From Catenulispora sp. MAP5-51 (GTDB taxonomy: Bacteria; Actinomycetota; Actinomycetes; Streptomycetales; Catenulisporaceae): DNA of 64,000 bases. Location: contig NZ_JBGCCH010000006.1 of the NCBI RefSeq assembly GCF_041261205.1, forward strand, positions 310,001-374,000. The letters are read 5' to 3'. A program made the translations under genes and the position numbers. Every line of letters begins with the position of its first letter. Position 1 is the stretch's first letter. The notes under the pieces are model-generated. The model did no database searches. It was given only the letters and a program-made list of their open reading frames with translations, and was not told the origin of the DNA. Below, one piece after another: positions 52,539-60,776 of the stretch.

Positions 52539-53112
52539 TCGTCGTCGCGGTGACGGTCCAGTGCGCTGTGTCCAGTGTCCGCAGCGACGCGTCGGCGTAG
52601 AGCCCGCACAGGTCGCGCGGCAGATCGACGCGCACAGCGGTGCCCTGCGCGTCGACCAGCGCGATCGCCAACGGCACGACGCCGATGGCCGGACACACCA
52701 AGACCGGGCCGGCGGGCTCGGGGATGAGCGGGGGTTTGAGGGCGGCGAGCACCGCTTGGAGATCGGCCGCGGTCGAGGTCTGGGAACTCGTCACGGTGAA
52801 GGCACCGGTGTCCCAGCTGTCCGTGCAGCGCACCGCACGGACCGGGGCGAAGCCCGGCGGGACGCGGCCCGCGGTCTGCTGCGCGGGCGGCGTCCCGGAG
52901 TCGGCCGGCGTGGGCGGCAGCGGCCGGAAGGCCGGTTGCGGGGCGATCGCGCACGCGGGCAGGACGTAGACCGGCGGTCCGGTCGGCACCGTGGCCAGGA
53001 CCAGTCGGGTCGGGATGTCGGTGGAGCCGGGGGCCAGGCGCCATCCCAGGCCGGCTCCGCCGACCGCGGCGATCGCCGCAGCTCCGAGTGCCGCCACAAC
53101 CGCGAGTCTCAT
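52519..53112 (-). CDS. Exported hypothetical protein
   Basis: 197 residues. An N-terminal hydrophobic segment (L-A-V-V-A-A-L-G-A-A-A-I-A-A-V) is a signal anchor or signal peptide. The rest contains paired cysteines (P-A-C-A-I, V-R-C-T-D, V-L-V-C-P, D-L-C-G-L) and a Pro-rich linker, suggesting a disulfide-bonded secreted domain. No lipobox and no family recognised. ATG 53112. Convergent with mraY; the stop lies in the terminator stem. Confidence 0.7.
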   Translation of the reverse strand: MRLAVVAALGAAAIAAVGGAGLGWRLAPGSTDIPTRLVLATVPTGPPVYVLPACAIAPQPAFRPLPPTPADSGTPPAQQTAGRVPPGFAPVRAVRCTDSWDTGAFTVTSSQTSTAADLQAVLAALKPPLIPEPAGPVLVCPAIGVVPLAIALVDAQGTAVRVDLPRDLCGLYADASLRTLDTAHWTVTATTKAPLPS

Positions 53113-53196
53113 GGCTTTTCGACGCGGGGCGGGCGCCGCCGGTTCCCCGGGTCATCATCGCCGGTCACCCGCGATCCGCCATCCGCGATCAGCCTG

Positions 53197-54372
53197 CTAG
53201 CTGTGCGACCAGCTCTTCGCCACCCGCTCCGCCAGGGCCGTCAGGTGGAACTCGGCATGGGCCATTGCCTCCTGCGCGGAGCCGGCCTGCTCGGCGACCT
53301 CGTACGCGGCCGCGAATCCGGCGGCGGCCAGTTCTCGCTTGCCCACTTCCACCACGCCGGCCAGGACCAGGCACGGCCGGCCGGACTTCAGGGCGGCCTC
53401 GGCGACGCCGGTGGGGACCTTGCCGCCCAGGGAGCTGTGGTCGAAGCGGCCCTCGCCGGTGATGACCAGGTCCGCGTGCGCGATCAGGTCGGCCAGGCCG
53501 GTCTCGGTGATGACGGTGCCGATGCCGGCGACGCGGCGGCCGCCCAGGAGCATCAGGCCGTAGCCCAGGCCTCCGCCCGCGCCGGCGCCGGGGGCGTCCA
53601 GGGTGCGGCGGATCGCGCCGGGTTCCTGGCCGATGGCGCCGGCGAGCTCGGCGAAGTGCGTGAGGGCGGCGTCCAGGCGCTGGACGTCGTCGTCGGTCGC
53701 GCCCTTCTGCGGGCCGAAGACGGCCGCGGCGCCGCGCAGGCCCAGCAGCGGGTTGTCGACGTCGCTGGCGATGACGATCTCGACGCCCTCCAGCCGGCGC
53801 CGGGGCTCGGTCAGGTCCAGCGTGTGCAGGCTCTTCAGGGCCGCGCCCCCGGCGCGCAGCACCTCGGCCGGCTCGGCGCCCAGGGCCGCCAGAAGCCCTG
53901 CGCCGCCGTCCGTGCTGCAGGTCCCGCCGAGCCCGATGACCAGGCGCTTCGCGCCGTCCTCCACGGCCGCGGCGATGAGCTCGCCGACGCCGTAGGTGCC
54001 GGCGGCCTTGGCGTCGCGCTCCTCGGCCGGGACCAGGTGCAGTCCGCAGGCCTCGGCGACCTCGATGTACGCGGTCGGGTGTCCCGCGACCTCGGTGTCG
54101 CCGGCCGGGCCGCCGCTCAGCTCGATCAGGTAGCGCCCGGTGACCTCGGTCCCCAACGGCCCGGTGACCGTGGCCAGCCGCTCCCCGAAGCGCCGCCGGC
54201 CCTCGAAGGCGTCGGCGAGGGCGTCCAGGAAGCCGGGGCCGCCGTCCGACATCGGGACGGCCGTCACGGTGTCCTCCGGCGAGGTCCGGAGCCAGCCGGC
54301 GGCGACGGCCTGCACGGCCTCCGGGGCGGTGAGCGTTCCGGCGAACTTGTCCATGGCGATGACGATGTGCAC
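53197..54372 (-). CDS. Glycerate kinase (GK-I type)
   Basis: 391 residues of the bacterial glycerate kinase family: A-M-D-K-F-A-G-T-L-T-A-P-E-A at the start, M-S-D-G-G-P-G-F-L-D-A-L, G-L-G-G-T-C-S-T-D-G-G-A-G, D-V-D-N-P-L-L-G and T-G-E-G-R-F-D-H-S-S-L-G-G-K. Phosphorylates D-glycerate to 2- or 3-phosphoglycerate. In mycobacteria the homologue lies near the HesB and adoK genes, as here (recalled). ATG 54372. Divergent from nadA. Confidence 0.93.
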   Translation of the reverse strand: MHIVIAMDKFAGTLTAPEAVQAVAAGWLRTSPEDTVTAVPMSDGGPGFLDALADAFEGRRRFGERLATVTGPLGTEVTGRYLIELSGGPAGDTEVAGHPTAYIEVAEACGLHLVPAEERDAKAAGTYGVGELIAAAVEDGAKRLVIGLGGTCSTDGGAGLLAALGAEPAEVLRAGGAALKSLHTLDLTEPRRRLEGVEIVIASDVDNPLLGLRGAAAVFGPQKGATDDDVQRLDAALTHFAELAGAIGQEPGAIRRTLDAPGAGAGGGLGYGLMLLGGRRVAGIGTVITETGLADLIAHADLVITGEGRFDHSSLGGKVPTGVAEAALKSGRPCLVLAGVVEVGKRELAAAGFAAAYEVAEQAGSAQEAMAHAEFHLTALAERVAKSWSHS

Positions 54373-54449
54373 GCACCGGATGGTAATCGCTTTCCCCCAG
54401 CCGGAGCTGTGACGTCCGCCACGGCGCGCGGTCCTCGCTTCTCGTCACA

Positions 54450-54500
54450 CTGACACTAGGGTATGATCCTTTAACGTCAGATAGACGAAAAGGGGTGACG
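54450..54500 (+). promoter_or_regulatory. AT-rich promoter region of nadA with a small inverted repeat
   Basis: A conspicuously AT-rich patch for this genome (ACTAGGGTATGATCCTTTAA) contains TATGAT as a likely -10. CGTC-AGATA-GACG (54475-54487) lies just before the ribosome-binding site and may be an operator. Confidence 0.4.
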
Positions 54501-54502
54501 GG

Positions 54503-55720
54503 ATGTCCACAGCGTCCACCGAGGCACCGGCTCCGGCCTTCCAGGAGCCGACTCCGACGCCGGTCAGCCTGCTCCTGCTGGGCCGCTCCGCCGACCCGCG
54601 CAGCGAGCGCGGCGTGGAGTGCCCGGGCGATCTGCCCCCGGCCTCCGACCCCGACCTGGTGGCCCGCGCCGAGGCGGCGAAGGCCAAGCTGGGCGACCGG
54701 CTGTTCATCCTGGGGCACCACTACCAGCGCGACGAGGTCATCCGGTTCGCCGACGTCACCGGCGACTCCTTCAAGCTGGCCCAGCAGGCCGCGGCCCGCC
54801 CCGAGGCGGAGTACATCGTCTTCTGCGGCGTGCACTTCATGGCCGAATCGGCGGACATCCTCACCAGCGCCGACCAGCAGGTGATCCTGCCCGACCTGGC
54901 CGCCGGCTGCTCGATGGCCGACATGGCCACCGCCGAGCAGGTCGAGCGCTGCTGGGAGCGCCTGCAGGACCTTGCCCGCGGCGGAGCCGCTGATGGATAC
55001 AGCGCGGAGAACGTTGTACCGGTCTCCTACATGAACTCCTCCGCCGACATCAAGGCCTTCACCGGCCGCCACGGCGGCACGATCTGCACCTCCTCGAACG
55101 CCCAGCGGGCCCTGGAGTGGGCCTTCGCCAAGGGCGAGCAGGTCCTGTTCCTGCCGGACCAGCACTTGGGGCGCAACACGGCGGTGCGCGACATGGGCTT
55201 CTCCCTGGACGACTGCGTGGTCTACAACCCGCACCGCCCCGACGGCGGCCTGACGGACGACCAACTCCGCGGCGCGAAGATGATCCTGTGGCGCGGCCAC
55301 TGCTCGGTCCACGGCCGCTTCACCCCGGAGTGCGTGGACGACGTGCGCGAGCGCGTCCCCGGCGTGAACGTCCTGGTGCACCCCGAGTGCCGCCACGAAG
55401 TGGTCGAGAAGGCCGACTACGTGGGCAGCACGGAGCGCATCATCACCCTGCTGAACGAGGCCGAGCCCGGCAGCGCGTGGGCCATCGGCACGGAGCTGAA
55501 CCTGGTGAAGCGCCTCGCGACCGAGCACCCGGACAAGCAGATCGTGTTCCTGGACAAGAGCATCTGCTACTGCTCGACGATGAACCGCATCGACCTCCCG
55601 CACCTGGTGTGGGCGCTGGAGGCGCTGGCCGACGGCCGGGTGCCGAACGTGATCGAGGTGGACGCGGACACGGCGCACTACGCGCGCGTGGCGCTGGAGC
55701 AGATGCTCGCGCTGCCGTAG
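54503..55720 (+). CDS. nadA: Quinolinate synthase NadA
   Basis: 405 residues. Condenses iminoaspartate and DHAP to quinolinate in NAD synthesis, using a [4Fe-4S] cluster. Signature G-H-H-Y-Q-R-D-E-V and S-Y-M-N-S-S-A-D-I-K, with cluster cysteines expected in F-C-G-V-H-F, H-P-E-C-R-H-E and S-I-C-Y-C-S. ATG 54503 with AAGGGG upstream. nadB and nadC are not adjacent, unlike in many bacteria. Followed by a terminator facing the TetR gene. Confidence 0.96.
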   Translation: MSTASTEAPAPAFQEPTPTPVSLLLLGRSADPRSERGVECPGDLPPASDPDLVARAEAAKAKLGDRLFILGHHYQRDEVIRFADVTGDSFKLAQQAAARPEAEYIVFCGVHFMAESADILTSADQQVILPDLAAGCSMADMATAEQVERCWERLQDLARGGAADGYSAENVVPVSYMNSSADIKAFTGRHGGTICTSSNAQRALEWAFAKGEQVLFLPDQHLGRNTAVRDMGFSLDDCVVYNPHRPDGGLTDDQLRGAKMILWRGHCSVHGRFTPECVDDVRERVPGVNVLVHPECRHEVVEKADYVGSTERIITLLNEAEPGSAWAIGTELNLVKRLATEHPDKQIVFLDKSICYCSTMNRIDLPHLVWALEALADGRVPNVIEVDADTAHYARVALEQMLALP

Positions 55721-55750
55721 GGCGGGGGACAAGCGGGGGATCAGGCGTGG

Positions 55751-55778
55751 GGCCGGGCTCTTGAGGGTGAGCCCGGCC
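55751..55778. terminator. Hairpin between convergent nadA and tetR
   Basis: GGCCGGGCTC pairs with GAGCCCGGCC around an 8-nt loop. Confidence 0.75.
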
Positions 55779-55783
55779 TCATT

Positions 55784-55825
55784 GGTTTTCGTTCACTGGG
55801 TTTCGTTGACTGGGTTTCGTTCACA
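55784..55825 (-). repeat. Three 14-nt tandem units at the tetR 3' end
   Basis: Units like GGGTTTCGTTCACT repeat three times; the last one contains the TetR stop codon (55821-55823, minus strand). Confidence 0.85.
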
Positions 55826-56432
55826 GGTCTTCGCTCACCCTGTCCAGCGCCGCGAACATCCGCCCGGCCGCGGCCGTCACCTCGGCGCGCACCGCCTCGA
55901 TCTCCTCCCCGGCGGCGAGCTTGCGCCGGATCTCTGCGACCACCGCGCGGAACGTGCCGGCGAGCGCTCCGGCCAGCAGGCGGGGGAGCGGGTCGCCGGG
56001 CGCGGCCTCCTCGGCCAGGGCGGCGGCGAGCGCGGCTTCCGAGCGCTCGGCGATCTCGCGGGTGCGGGCCCGCAGCGACGAGCTCTCGTCGACGATGTGC
56101 CAGAAGGCGTCCGCCTCCTTGCTCAGGCCGAGCGCCGGGTCGCCCTGGGCCAGTGCGCTCAGGACGCCGTCGCGGACGGCCGCGGTCGGCGTCGTGCCGC
56201 GGGGGCGGGTGCGGACCCAGGCGGCCAGGCGGTTCTCGACTTCGGACTGGCGGTCGAAGAACAGGTCCTCCTTGGTCGGGAAGTAGTTGAAGGCCGTGTT
56301 CACCGACACCCCGGCCTCCGCCGCGACTTCCGTCACCGTCACCTGGTCGAAGCCGTGGGCGGTGAACAGGGCCAGGGCGGCGTCGGCCAGGGCGGTCCGG
56401 GTTTGCTGCTTCTTCTGCTCGCGGAGTCCCAC
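55821..56432 (-). CDS. TetR-family regulator, divergent from a glycosidase-like gene
   Basis: 203 residues. Helix-turn-helix: R-T-A-L-A-D-A-A-L-A-L-F, V-T-E-V-A-A-E-A-G-V-S-V-N-T-A-F-N-Y-F-P-T-K-E-D-L-F. The ligand domain is Ala/Arg-rich. GTG 56432 is selected because TACAAT lies 6 nt upstream on the minus strand. It shares a 79-nt gap with the glycosidase-like gene, which contains an inverted repeat suited to a TetR dimer, so it probably represses that gene and itself. Confidence 0.9.
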   Translation of the reverse strand: MGLREQKKQQTRTALADAALALFTAHGFDQVTVTEVAAEAGVSVNTAFNYFPTKEDLFFDRQSEVENRLAAWVRTRPRGTTPTAAVRDGVLSALAQGDPALGLSKEADAFWHIVDESSSLRARTREIAERSEAALAAALAEEAAPGDPLPRLLAGALAGTFRAVVAEIRRKLAAGEEIEAVRAEVTAAAGRMFAALDRVSEDL

Positions 56433-56438
56433 GGGAGG

Positions 56439-56444
56439 ATTGTA
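56439..56444 (-). promoter_or_regulatory. Candidate leaderless -10 (TACAAT) of tetR
   Basis: Ends 6 nt before GTG 56432 on the minus strand. Confidence 0.5.
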
Positions 56445-56457
56445 GTGCCGCTCCAAG

Positions 56458-56491
56458 ATTGGTGTGGCATCAAACTTTAAGTGACACCAAT
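56458..56491. promoter_or_regulatory. Candidate TetR operator ATTGGTGT-N18-ACACCAAT
   Basis: Perfect 8-bp arms (56458-56465 and 56484-56491) with an AT-rich centre. The right arm overlaps the expected -35 of the glycosidase-like gene. Confidence 0.6.
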
Positions 56492-56499
56492 ATTCGAGG

Positions 56500-56505
56500 T
56501 AGGGT
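56500..56505 (+). promoter_or_regulatory. Candidate leaderless -10 (TAGGGT)
   Basis: Ends 6 nt before ATG 56512. Confidence 0.45.
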
Positions 56506-56511
56506 CGCGGC

Positions 56512-57486
56512 ATGTCCTTCACCTTCGGCATCTATCCCGGGGGCGCCGTCGGCGGCGACCTCGGCGTTGTCGAACCCGTCCACGCCGACGACCCCGCCCT
56601 GATCAACCGCGCCCTCGACGAGCTGCAGGGCTCCCTGCCCGACTTCCTCGTCCGCGCCTACCTCCACTTCCGCTCGACGGCCGCCTCCGGCGAACGGCTC
56701 ACCCCGGCCGAGCCCGAGCGGCTCCTGGGAGCCGGCGCCCGCCGCCTCGAACTCGTCCTCGGCTTCCGCGATCCCGCCGGCGACGTCGAGAGTTGGCTCG
56801 CCTTCATCCGCGAAGCCATCGACACCTACGGGGACCGCATAGCCCTCCTCCAGATCTGCGAGGAGCCCACCGTCGACGCCCCCTACCTGGACGGCTCCAC
56901 TCCCCACGTCCTGAGCGCGCTCGTCCGCGGCGTCGTCGCGGCCCGCGACCACGCTCGCGACCTGGGCCTCACGGACCTCGCCGTCGGCTTCAACGCGACC
57001 CCGGCTCTCGGCCCCGACCTGTCCTTCTGGCACGACCTCGCCGCGACCGCCGCCAAGGTGGCCCCGGACTTCCACGACGCCCTCGGCTACGTCGGCTTCG
57101 ACTTCTTCCCCGACGTCTTCCGCCCGATCCCCGGGCCCGACCTCGCCCGCGCGGTCGAGCTCGTCCTCACCGACTTCCGCGAGCGTGTCCTCCCGACTGC
57201 CGGGATCGGCGCCGACGTCCCCATACGCATCGCCGAGAACGGCTGGTCCACTGGCGGCGGACGTTCCGAGCAGCGCCAGGCCGAGGTGGTCGAGACCGTC
57301 CTGGCGACCGTCCTGCGCCTCAGGGAGCGCTTGAGCATCACCGGTTACAGCCATTTCTGTCTGCGCGACGCCGATTCCGCCGCCACCGGATCCCTCTACT
57401 ACGGCTTCGGTCTACTCCATACCGACTACACGCCCAAGCCCGCCTTCGCCGTCTACCGAGCCGCCTGTCGGCAGGCCGGGCACTAG
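56512..57486 (+). CDS. Putative clan GH-A TIM-barrel glycosidase-like protein
   Basis: 324 residues, no signal peptide. Alternating strands and helices fit a (beta/alpha)8 barrel. Two Glu positions match clan GH-A: Q-I-C-E-E-P-T (E117/E118, acid/base after strand 4, with E-E-P instead of N-E-P) and I-A-E-N-G-W-S (E242, nucleophile after strand 7). L-G-Y-V-G-F-D-F-F-P-D and H-F-C-L-R-D-A-D also fit barrel strand ends. I cannot place it in a numbered family. ATG 56512 follows a leaderless-type -10 and a TetR operator. Probably intracellular; substrate unknown. Confidence 0.65.
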   Translation: MSFTFGIYPGGAVGGDLGVVEPVHADDPALINRALDELQGSLPDFLVRAYLHFRSTAASGERLTPAEPERLLGAGARRLELVLGFRDPAGDVESWLAFIREAIDTYGDRIALLQICEEPTVDAPYLDGSTPHVLSALVRGVVAARDHARDLGLTDLAVGFNATPALGPDLSFWHDLAATAAKVAPDFHDALGYVGFDFFPDVFRPIPGPDLARAVELVLTDFRERVLPTAGIGADVPIRIAENGWSTGGGRSEQRQAEVVETVLATVLRLRERLSITGYSHFCLRDADSAATGSLYYGFGLLHTDYTPKPAFAVYRAACRQAGH

Positions 57487-57655
57487 AAACGCCCCGACCG
57501 GGTATGAGCCGCCGCACAGCCGCGCTCTGTCCAGCACCACTGATCCGGGACCTGTGCGACGATGGGGACGGAATAGCTTCCGGCGGCGCGTGGTTCCCCC
57601 TTGTTGTGCAGGCGCGCTCCACGGGGCGCCGGTGTCCAGAAGAAGGAGTACGCAT

Positions 57656-58021
57656 ATGACCGTGCAGACGGAGGCCTCGCAGGAGGCGACTGTCGCGCAG
57701 GGCATCATCTTGACGGCCGAGGCGGCCTCCAAGGTGAAGTCCCTGCTGGAGCAGGAGGGCCGCGACGACCTGTCGCTGCGCGTCGCCGTTCAGCCCGGTG
57801 GCTGCTCGGGTCTGCGCTACCAGCTCTACTTCGACGACCGCACCCTCGACGGCGACGTGGTCGCCGGCTTCGACGGTGTGAACGTCGTCACCGACCGGAT
57901 GTCGGCGCCGTACCTGGCCGGGGCGACGGTGGACTTCGTCGACACCATCGAGAAGCAGGGCTTCACGATCGACAACCCGAACGCGGGTTCGTCGTGTGCC
58001 TGCGGCGACAGCTTCAGCTAA
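57656..58021 (+). CDS. erpA: A-type iron-sulfur cluster insertion protein (HesB/ErpA)
   Basis: 121 residues. A-type carrier that delivers Fe-S clusters to target enzymes. The three conserved cysteines are present: G-G-C-S-G and the C-terminal S-C-A-C-G-D-S. ATG 57656 has GAAGGAG 6 nt upstream. Its neighbourhood (glycerate kinase, adoK, cta genes) recalls mycobacteria. Local Fe-S clients could include NadA (54503) and the SAM enzymes. Followed by a UUCG-loop terminator. Confidence 0.93.
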   Translation: MTVQTEASQEATVAQGIILTAEAASKVKSLLEQEGRDDLSLRVAVQPGGCSGLRYQLYFDDRTLDGDVVAGFDGVNVVTDRMSAPYLAGATVDFVDTIEKQGFTIDNPNAGSSCACGDSFS

Positions 58022-58094
58022 AGAGGAAACGACCCGCCCGGGCCCGCACGGCACCCTCGAAGGTGTGTGAAGGCCCCGGCGGCGGTTAATACGG

Positions 58095-58125
58095 TGGGTG
58101 GGCCCGTTCGCGGGTCCACCCATTT
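58095..58125 (+). terminator. Terminator with TTCG tetraloop after erpA
   Basis: TGGGTGGGCCCG and CGGGTCCACCCA pair (one G-T wobble) around TTCG, followed by a short T run. Confidence 0.85.
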
Positions 58126-58233
58126 GCCGTGCCCGCGAGATGCCCGCCAGAACCGCGACACCCGCGAGGTCCCCGGACGCCGGAGCGACCGGTGCCGCGG
58201 CCGACTTCCCCGCCGAACAGAATCGAGTCTCCC

Positions 58234-59223
58234 GTGCGTGTTGCCGTCGCCGCCTCCATCGCGACCGACCACCTGATGAGCTTCCCCGGCCGCTTCGCCG
58301 AGCAGCTGGTGGCCGACCAGCTCCACACCGTCTCGCTGTCGTTCCTGGTCGACTCCCTGGAGATCCGCCGCGGCGGCGTGGCCCCGAACATCTGCTTCGG
58401 CATGGGCAAGCTGGGCATGCGCCCGATCCTGGTCGGCAGCGCCGGCGAGGACTTCGCCGAGTACCGGTCCTGGCTGGAGCGGCACAACGTGGACTGCGAG
58501 TCGGTCCGGATCAGCGACCTGCTGCACACCGCGCGCTTCGTGTGCACCACCGACTCCGACCACAACCAGATCGCCTCCTTCTACACCGGGGCGATGGCCG
58601 AGGCCCGGCTGATCGAGATCGGCCCGATCGCCACCCGGCTCGGCGGTCTGGACCTGGTGCTGATCGGCGCCGACGACCCCGAGGCGATGCTGCGGCACAC
58701 CGAGGAGTGCCGCGAGCGCGGCATCCCGTTCGCCGCCGACCCCTCCCAGCAGCTGGCGCGCATGGAGGCCGAGGACATCAAGCGGCTCGTGGACGGCGCG
58801 CAGTACCTGTTCACCAACGAGTACGAGGCCGCGCTGATCGAACAGAAGACCGGGTGGGACGCCGACGAGATCCTGCGCCGTGTCGGCGCCCGGGTGGTCA
58901 CCCTCGGCGCCAACGGCGTGCGCATCACCCGGCGGACCGCGGACGGCGAGGTCCAGGTCCTGGAGGTCGCCACCCCCAAGGAGGAGGCGAAGGCCGACCC
59001 GACCGGCGTCGGCGACGCCTTCCGCGCCGGCTTCATCGCCGGCCTGTCCTGGGGTGCCGGCGAGGAACTGGCGGCCCAGGTCGGCTGCATGCTGGCGACC
59101 CTGGTGATCGAGACGATCGGCACCCAGGAGTACGACCTGAGCCGCGGCCGCTTCCTGGAGCGCTTCGCGGTGGCTTACGGCAGTGCCGCGGCCGGCGAGG
59201 TCGTGAAGCACCTGGCGGCCTGA
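58234..59223 (+). CDS. adoK: PfkB-family carbohydrate / adenosine kinase
   Basis: 329 residues, ribokinase fold: R-R-G-G-V-A-P-N-I-C-F-G-M-G-K-L-G substrate region and the C-terminal D-P-T-G-V-G-D-A-F-R-A-G-F with the catalytic Asp. Closest in memory to mycobacterial Rv2202c (AdoK/CbhK), which lies in the same gene order near ctaC and hesB, so adenosine is a likely substrate; the symbol is provisional. GTG 58234 gives the usual N-terminus V-R-V-A-V-A-A-S-I-A-T-D. Three in-frame TGA codons 9 nt apart end the gene. Confidence 0.85.
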   Translation: MRVAVAASIATDHLMSFPGRFAEQLVADQLHTVSLSFLVDSLEIRRGGVAPNICFGMGKLGMRPILVGSAGEDFAEYRSWLERHNVDCESVRISDLLHTARFVCTTDSDHNQIASFYTGAMAEARLIEIGPIATRLGGLDLVLIGADDPEAMLRHTEECRERGIPFAADPSQQLARMEAEDIKRLVDGAQYLFTNEYEAALIEQKTGWDADEILRRVGARVVTLGANGVRITRRTADGEVQVLEVATPKEEAKADPTGVGDAFRAGFIAGLSWGAGEELAAQVGCMLATLVIETIGTQEYDLSRGRFLERFAVAYGSAAAGEVVKHLAA

Positions 59224-59241
59224 GTGCCCTGAGTGTGCTGA
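59221..59241 (+). repeat. Triple in-frame stop codons 9 nt apart after adoK
   Basis: TGA occurs at 59221, 59230 and 59239 within 9-nt units TGAGTGCCC/TGAGTGTGC/TGAGCA. Confidence 0.85.
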
Positions 59242-59303
59242 GCAGTCTGGGCAGCCCGAGCCGGCCCGGTGCTTTCACTCGATCGGGTCAGTGCAGGTTC
59301 TGG

Positions 59304-60515
59304 TCAGCGCAGCTTCTCCACAACGCGCGGCAGCACGGCGAGGAAGCGGTCGACGTCTTCCTCCGCCGTGCCGAACGGCAGCGAGACCCGCACGTTGCCC
59401 CGGTCCGCGGCGCCCATGGCGACCAGCACGTGGCTCGGGGTGACGGTGTCCGAGGTGCACGCCGAGCCCGACGACACCTCGAACCCGGCCTCGTCCAGGT
59501 CCAGCACCAGGGCCTCGGCGTTGACCGCCGGACAGGAGAAGGCGACCAGGTTCGGCAGCCGGTCCACCGGGTCGCCGAAGACCTCGATGTCGTCGGCCAC
59601 CGTCGGCAGCACCGCCCGCAGCCGCTCGGTCAGCGCGCGCAGCCTTACCGCCTCGGCCTCCCGCTCCTGCTCCCGGGCCAGCAGCGCGGCGGCGGCCGCG
59701 ACGATCCCGGGCAGGTTCACCGCCCCGGGCACCCGGCCGTCCTCGTGCTCGTCGACGGCCCACGCCGGGGCGAACCGCGTCCCCTTGCGGACGGCGAGGA
59801 TCCCGACGCCGGCCGGCCCTCCCCATTTGTGAGACGAAGCACACAGCACCGACCACTCCCGGGGCACCGGCAACCGCCCCACGACCTGGGCGGCGTCCAC
59901 CAACAGCGGGACCCCGGCCCCGACCGCGGCCTCGAACACCGGCGCCAGCGGCTGGACCGTGCCGACTTCGTGGTTCGCCGCCTGCAGGCAGGCCAGGGCG
60001 GTCCCCGGCACCCGCACCTCGCGCGCGAAGACCTCGGGGTCCACGCGGCCGAGCGGGTCCACGCCGACCACCGACACCACGCCGGAGGCGGCCAGGACCT
60101 CGGCGATCGTCGGTTCGCTGCCGCTGCCGCTGCCGCTGCCGCCGGTGCCGCTGCTGCTACCGCCTCCACCACCACTCCCGACCGTCGCGACATGCAGCTC
60201 CGCCGCGTGCAGCACCGCCGAGTGCTCGACCGCTGAGACCACCAGCCGCTGTCCGGTCCGCCGCCGCCCGGCCAGCACCCCGGCGACCCCATAGTGGATC
60301 GCCGCCGTCCCCGAAGGAGTGAAGAACACCTCCCGGGCCCGGCACCCGAGCACCTCGGCCACCGCCGCCCGGGACTGGTCCAGCAGCATCCGTGCCTGCC
60401 GTCCGGCCCGGTACAGCCGGCCCGGGTCGGCCCAGCCCTCGTCGAACGCCGCCAGCAGCGCGGCGCGGGCGGCCGGGTGCGGGGGCTCGGCGGAGGCGGC
60501 GTCGAAATGAGTCAC
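59304..60515 (-). CDS. Cysteine desulfurase family protein with Gly/Ser insert
   Basis: 403 residues of the NifS/IscS PLP family: D-A-A-S-A-E-P-P-H-P substrate segment, F-F-T-P-S-G-T-A-A-I-H, A-N-H-E-V-G-T, V-D-A-A-Q-V-V-G, PLP lysine in S-S-H-K-W-G-G-P and the reactive Cys in S-S-G-S-A-C-T-S-D. A Gly/Ser-rich insertion (about 112-134) interrupts the domain after H-V-A-T-V. Supplies sulfur for Fe-S or thio-modification; close to erpA but on the other strand. GTG 60515 with TATCGT 7 nt upstream. Confidence 0.92.
   Translation of the reverse strand: MTHFDAASAEPPHPAARAALLAAFDEGWADPGRLYRAGRQARMLLDQSRAAVAEVLGCRAREVFFTPSGTAAIHYGVAGVLAGRRRTGQRLVVSAVEHSAVLHAAELHVATVGSGGGGGSSSGTGGSGSGSGSEPTIAEVLAASGVVSVVGVDPLGRVDPEVFAREVRVPGTALACLQAANHEVGTVQPLAPVFEAAVGAGVPLLVDAAQVVGRLPVPREWSVLCASSHKWGGPAGVGILAVRKGTRFAPAWAVDEHEDGRVPGAVNLPGIVAAAAALLAREQEREAEAVRLRALTERLRAVLPTVADDIEVFGDPVDRLPNLVAFSCPAVNAEALVLDLDEAGFEVSSGSACTSDTVTPSHVLVAMGAADRGNVRVSLPFGTAEEDVDRFLAVLPRVVEKLR
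60118..60141 (-). repeat. Four 6-nt tandem repeats encoding Gly-Ser in the desulfurase
   Basis: CTGCCG occurs four times in a row and encodes the alternating Gly-Ser part of the insert. Confidence 0.9.
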
Positions 60516-60522
60516 AGCCTTG

Positions 60523-60528
60523 ACGATA
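60523..60528 (-). promoter_or_regulatory. Candidate leaderless -10 (TATCGT) of the desulfurase gene
   Basis: Ends 7 nt before GTG 60515 on the minus strand. Confidence 0.4.
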
Positions 60529-60776
60529 CGGCGTGTTCCCCCGCTCCGATCTTCGGATGAACGCTCGTCAGTTCGGCCGTAAGCGTGACCGCCGCACCCC
60601 GCCACAAGCGTTAACCGGGACCTGCACGCGGGAGGCAATTGGGGCTGGAGTAGGGTTTGGCCGCGAGAGAGAAGACACCGCCCCTGGCAGGGCCGTGACG
60701 TGCGGGCACACCGGGTGCGATCCCGGCGGGTCCGCCGCCTGCCTGCCGCCAAGGCTTGAACCTCGGGAAGGCAACC

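Noticed and set aside
58022-58233. Possible tRNA or small gene between erpA and adoK
   Set aside because: The only structure is a terminator hairpin with a TTCG loop; no cloverleaf and no supported reading frame.
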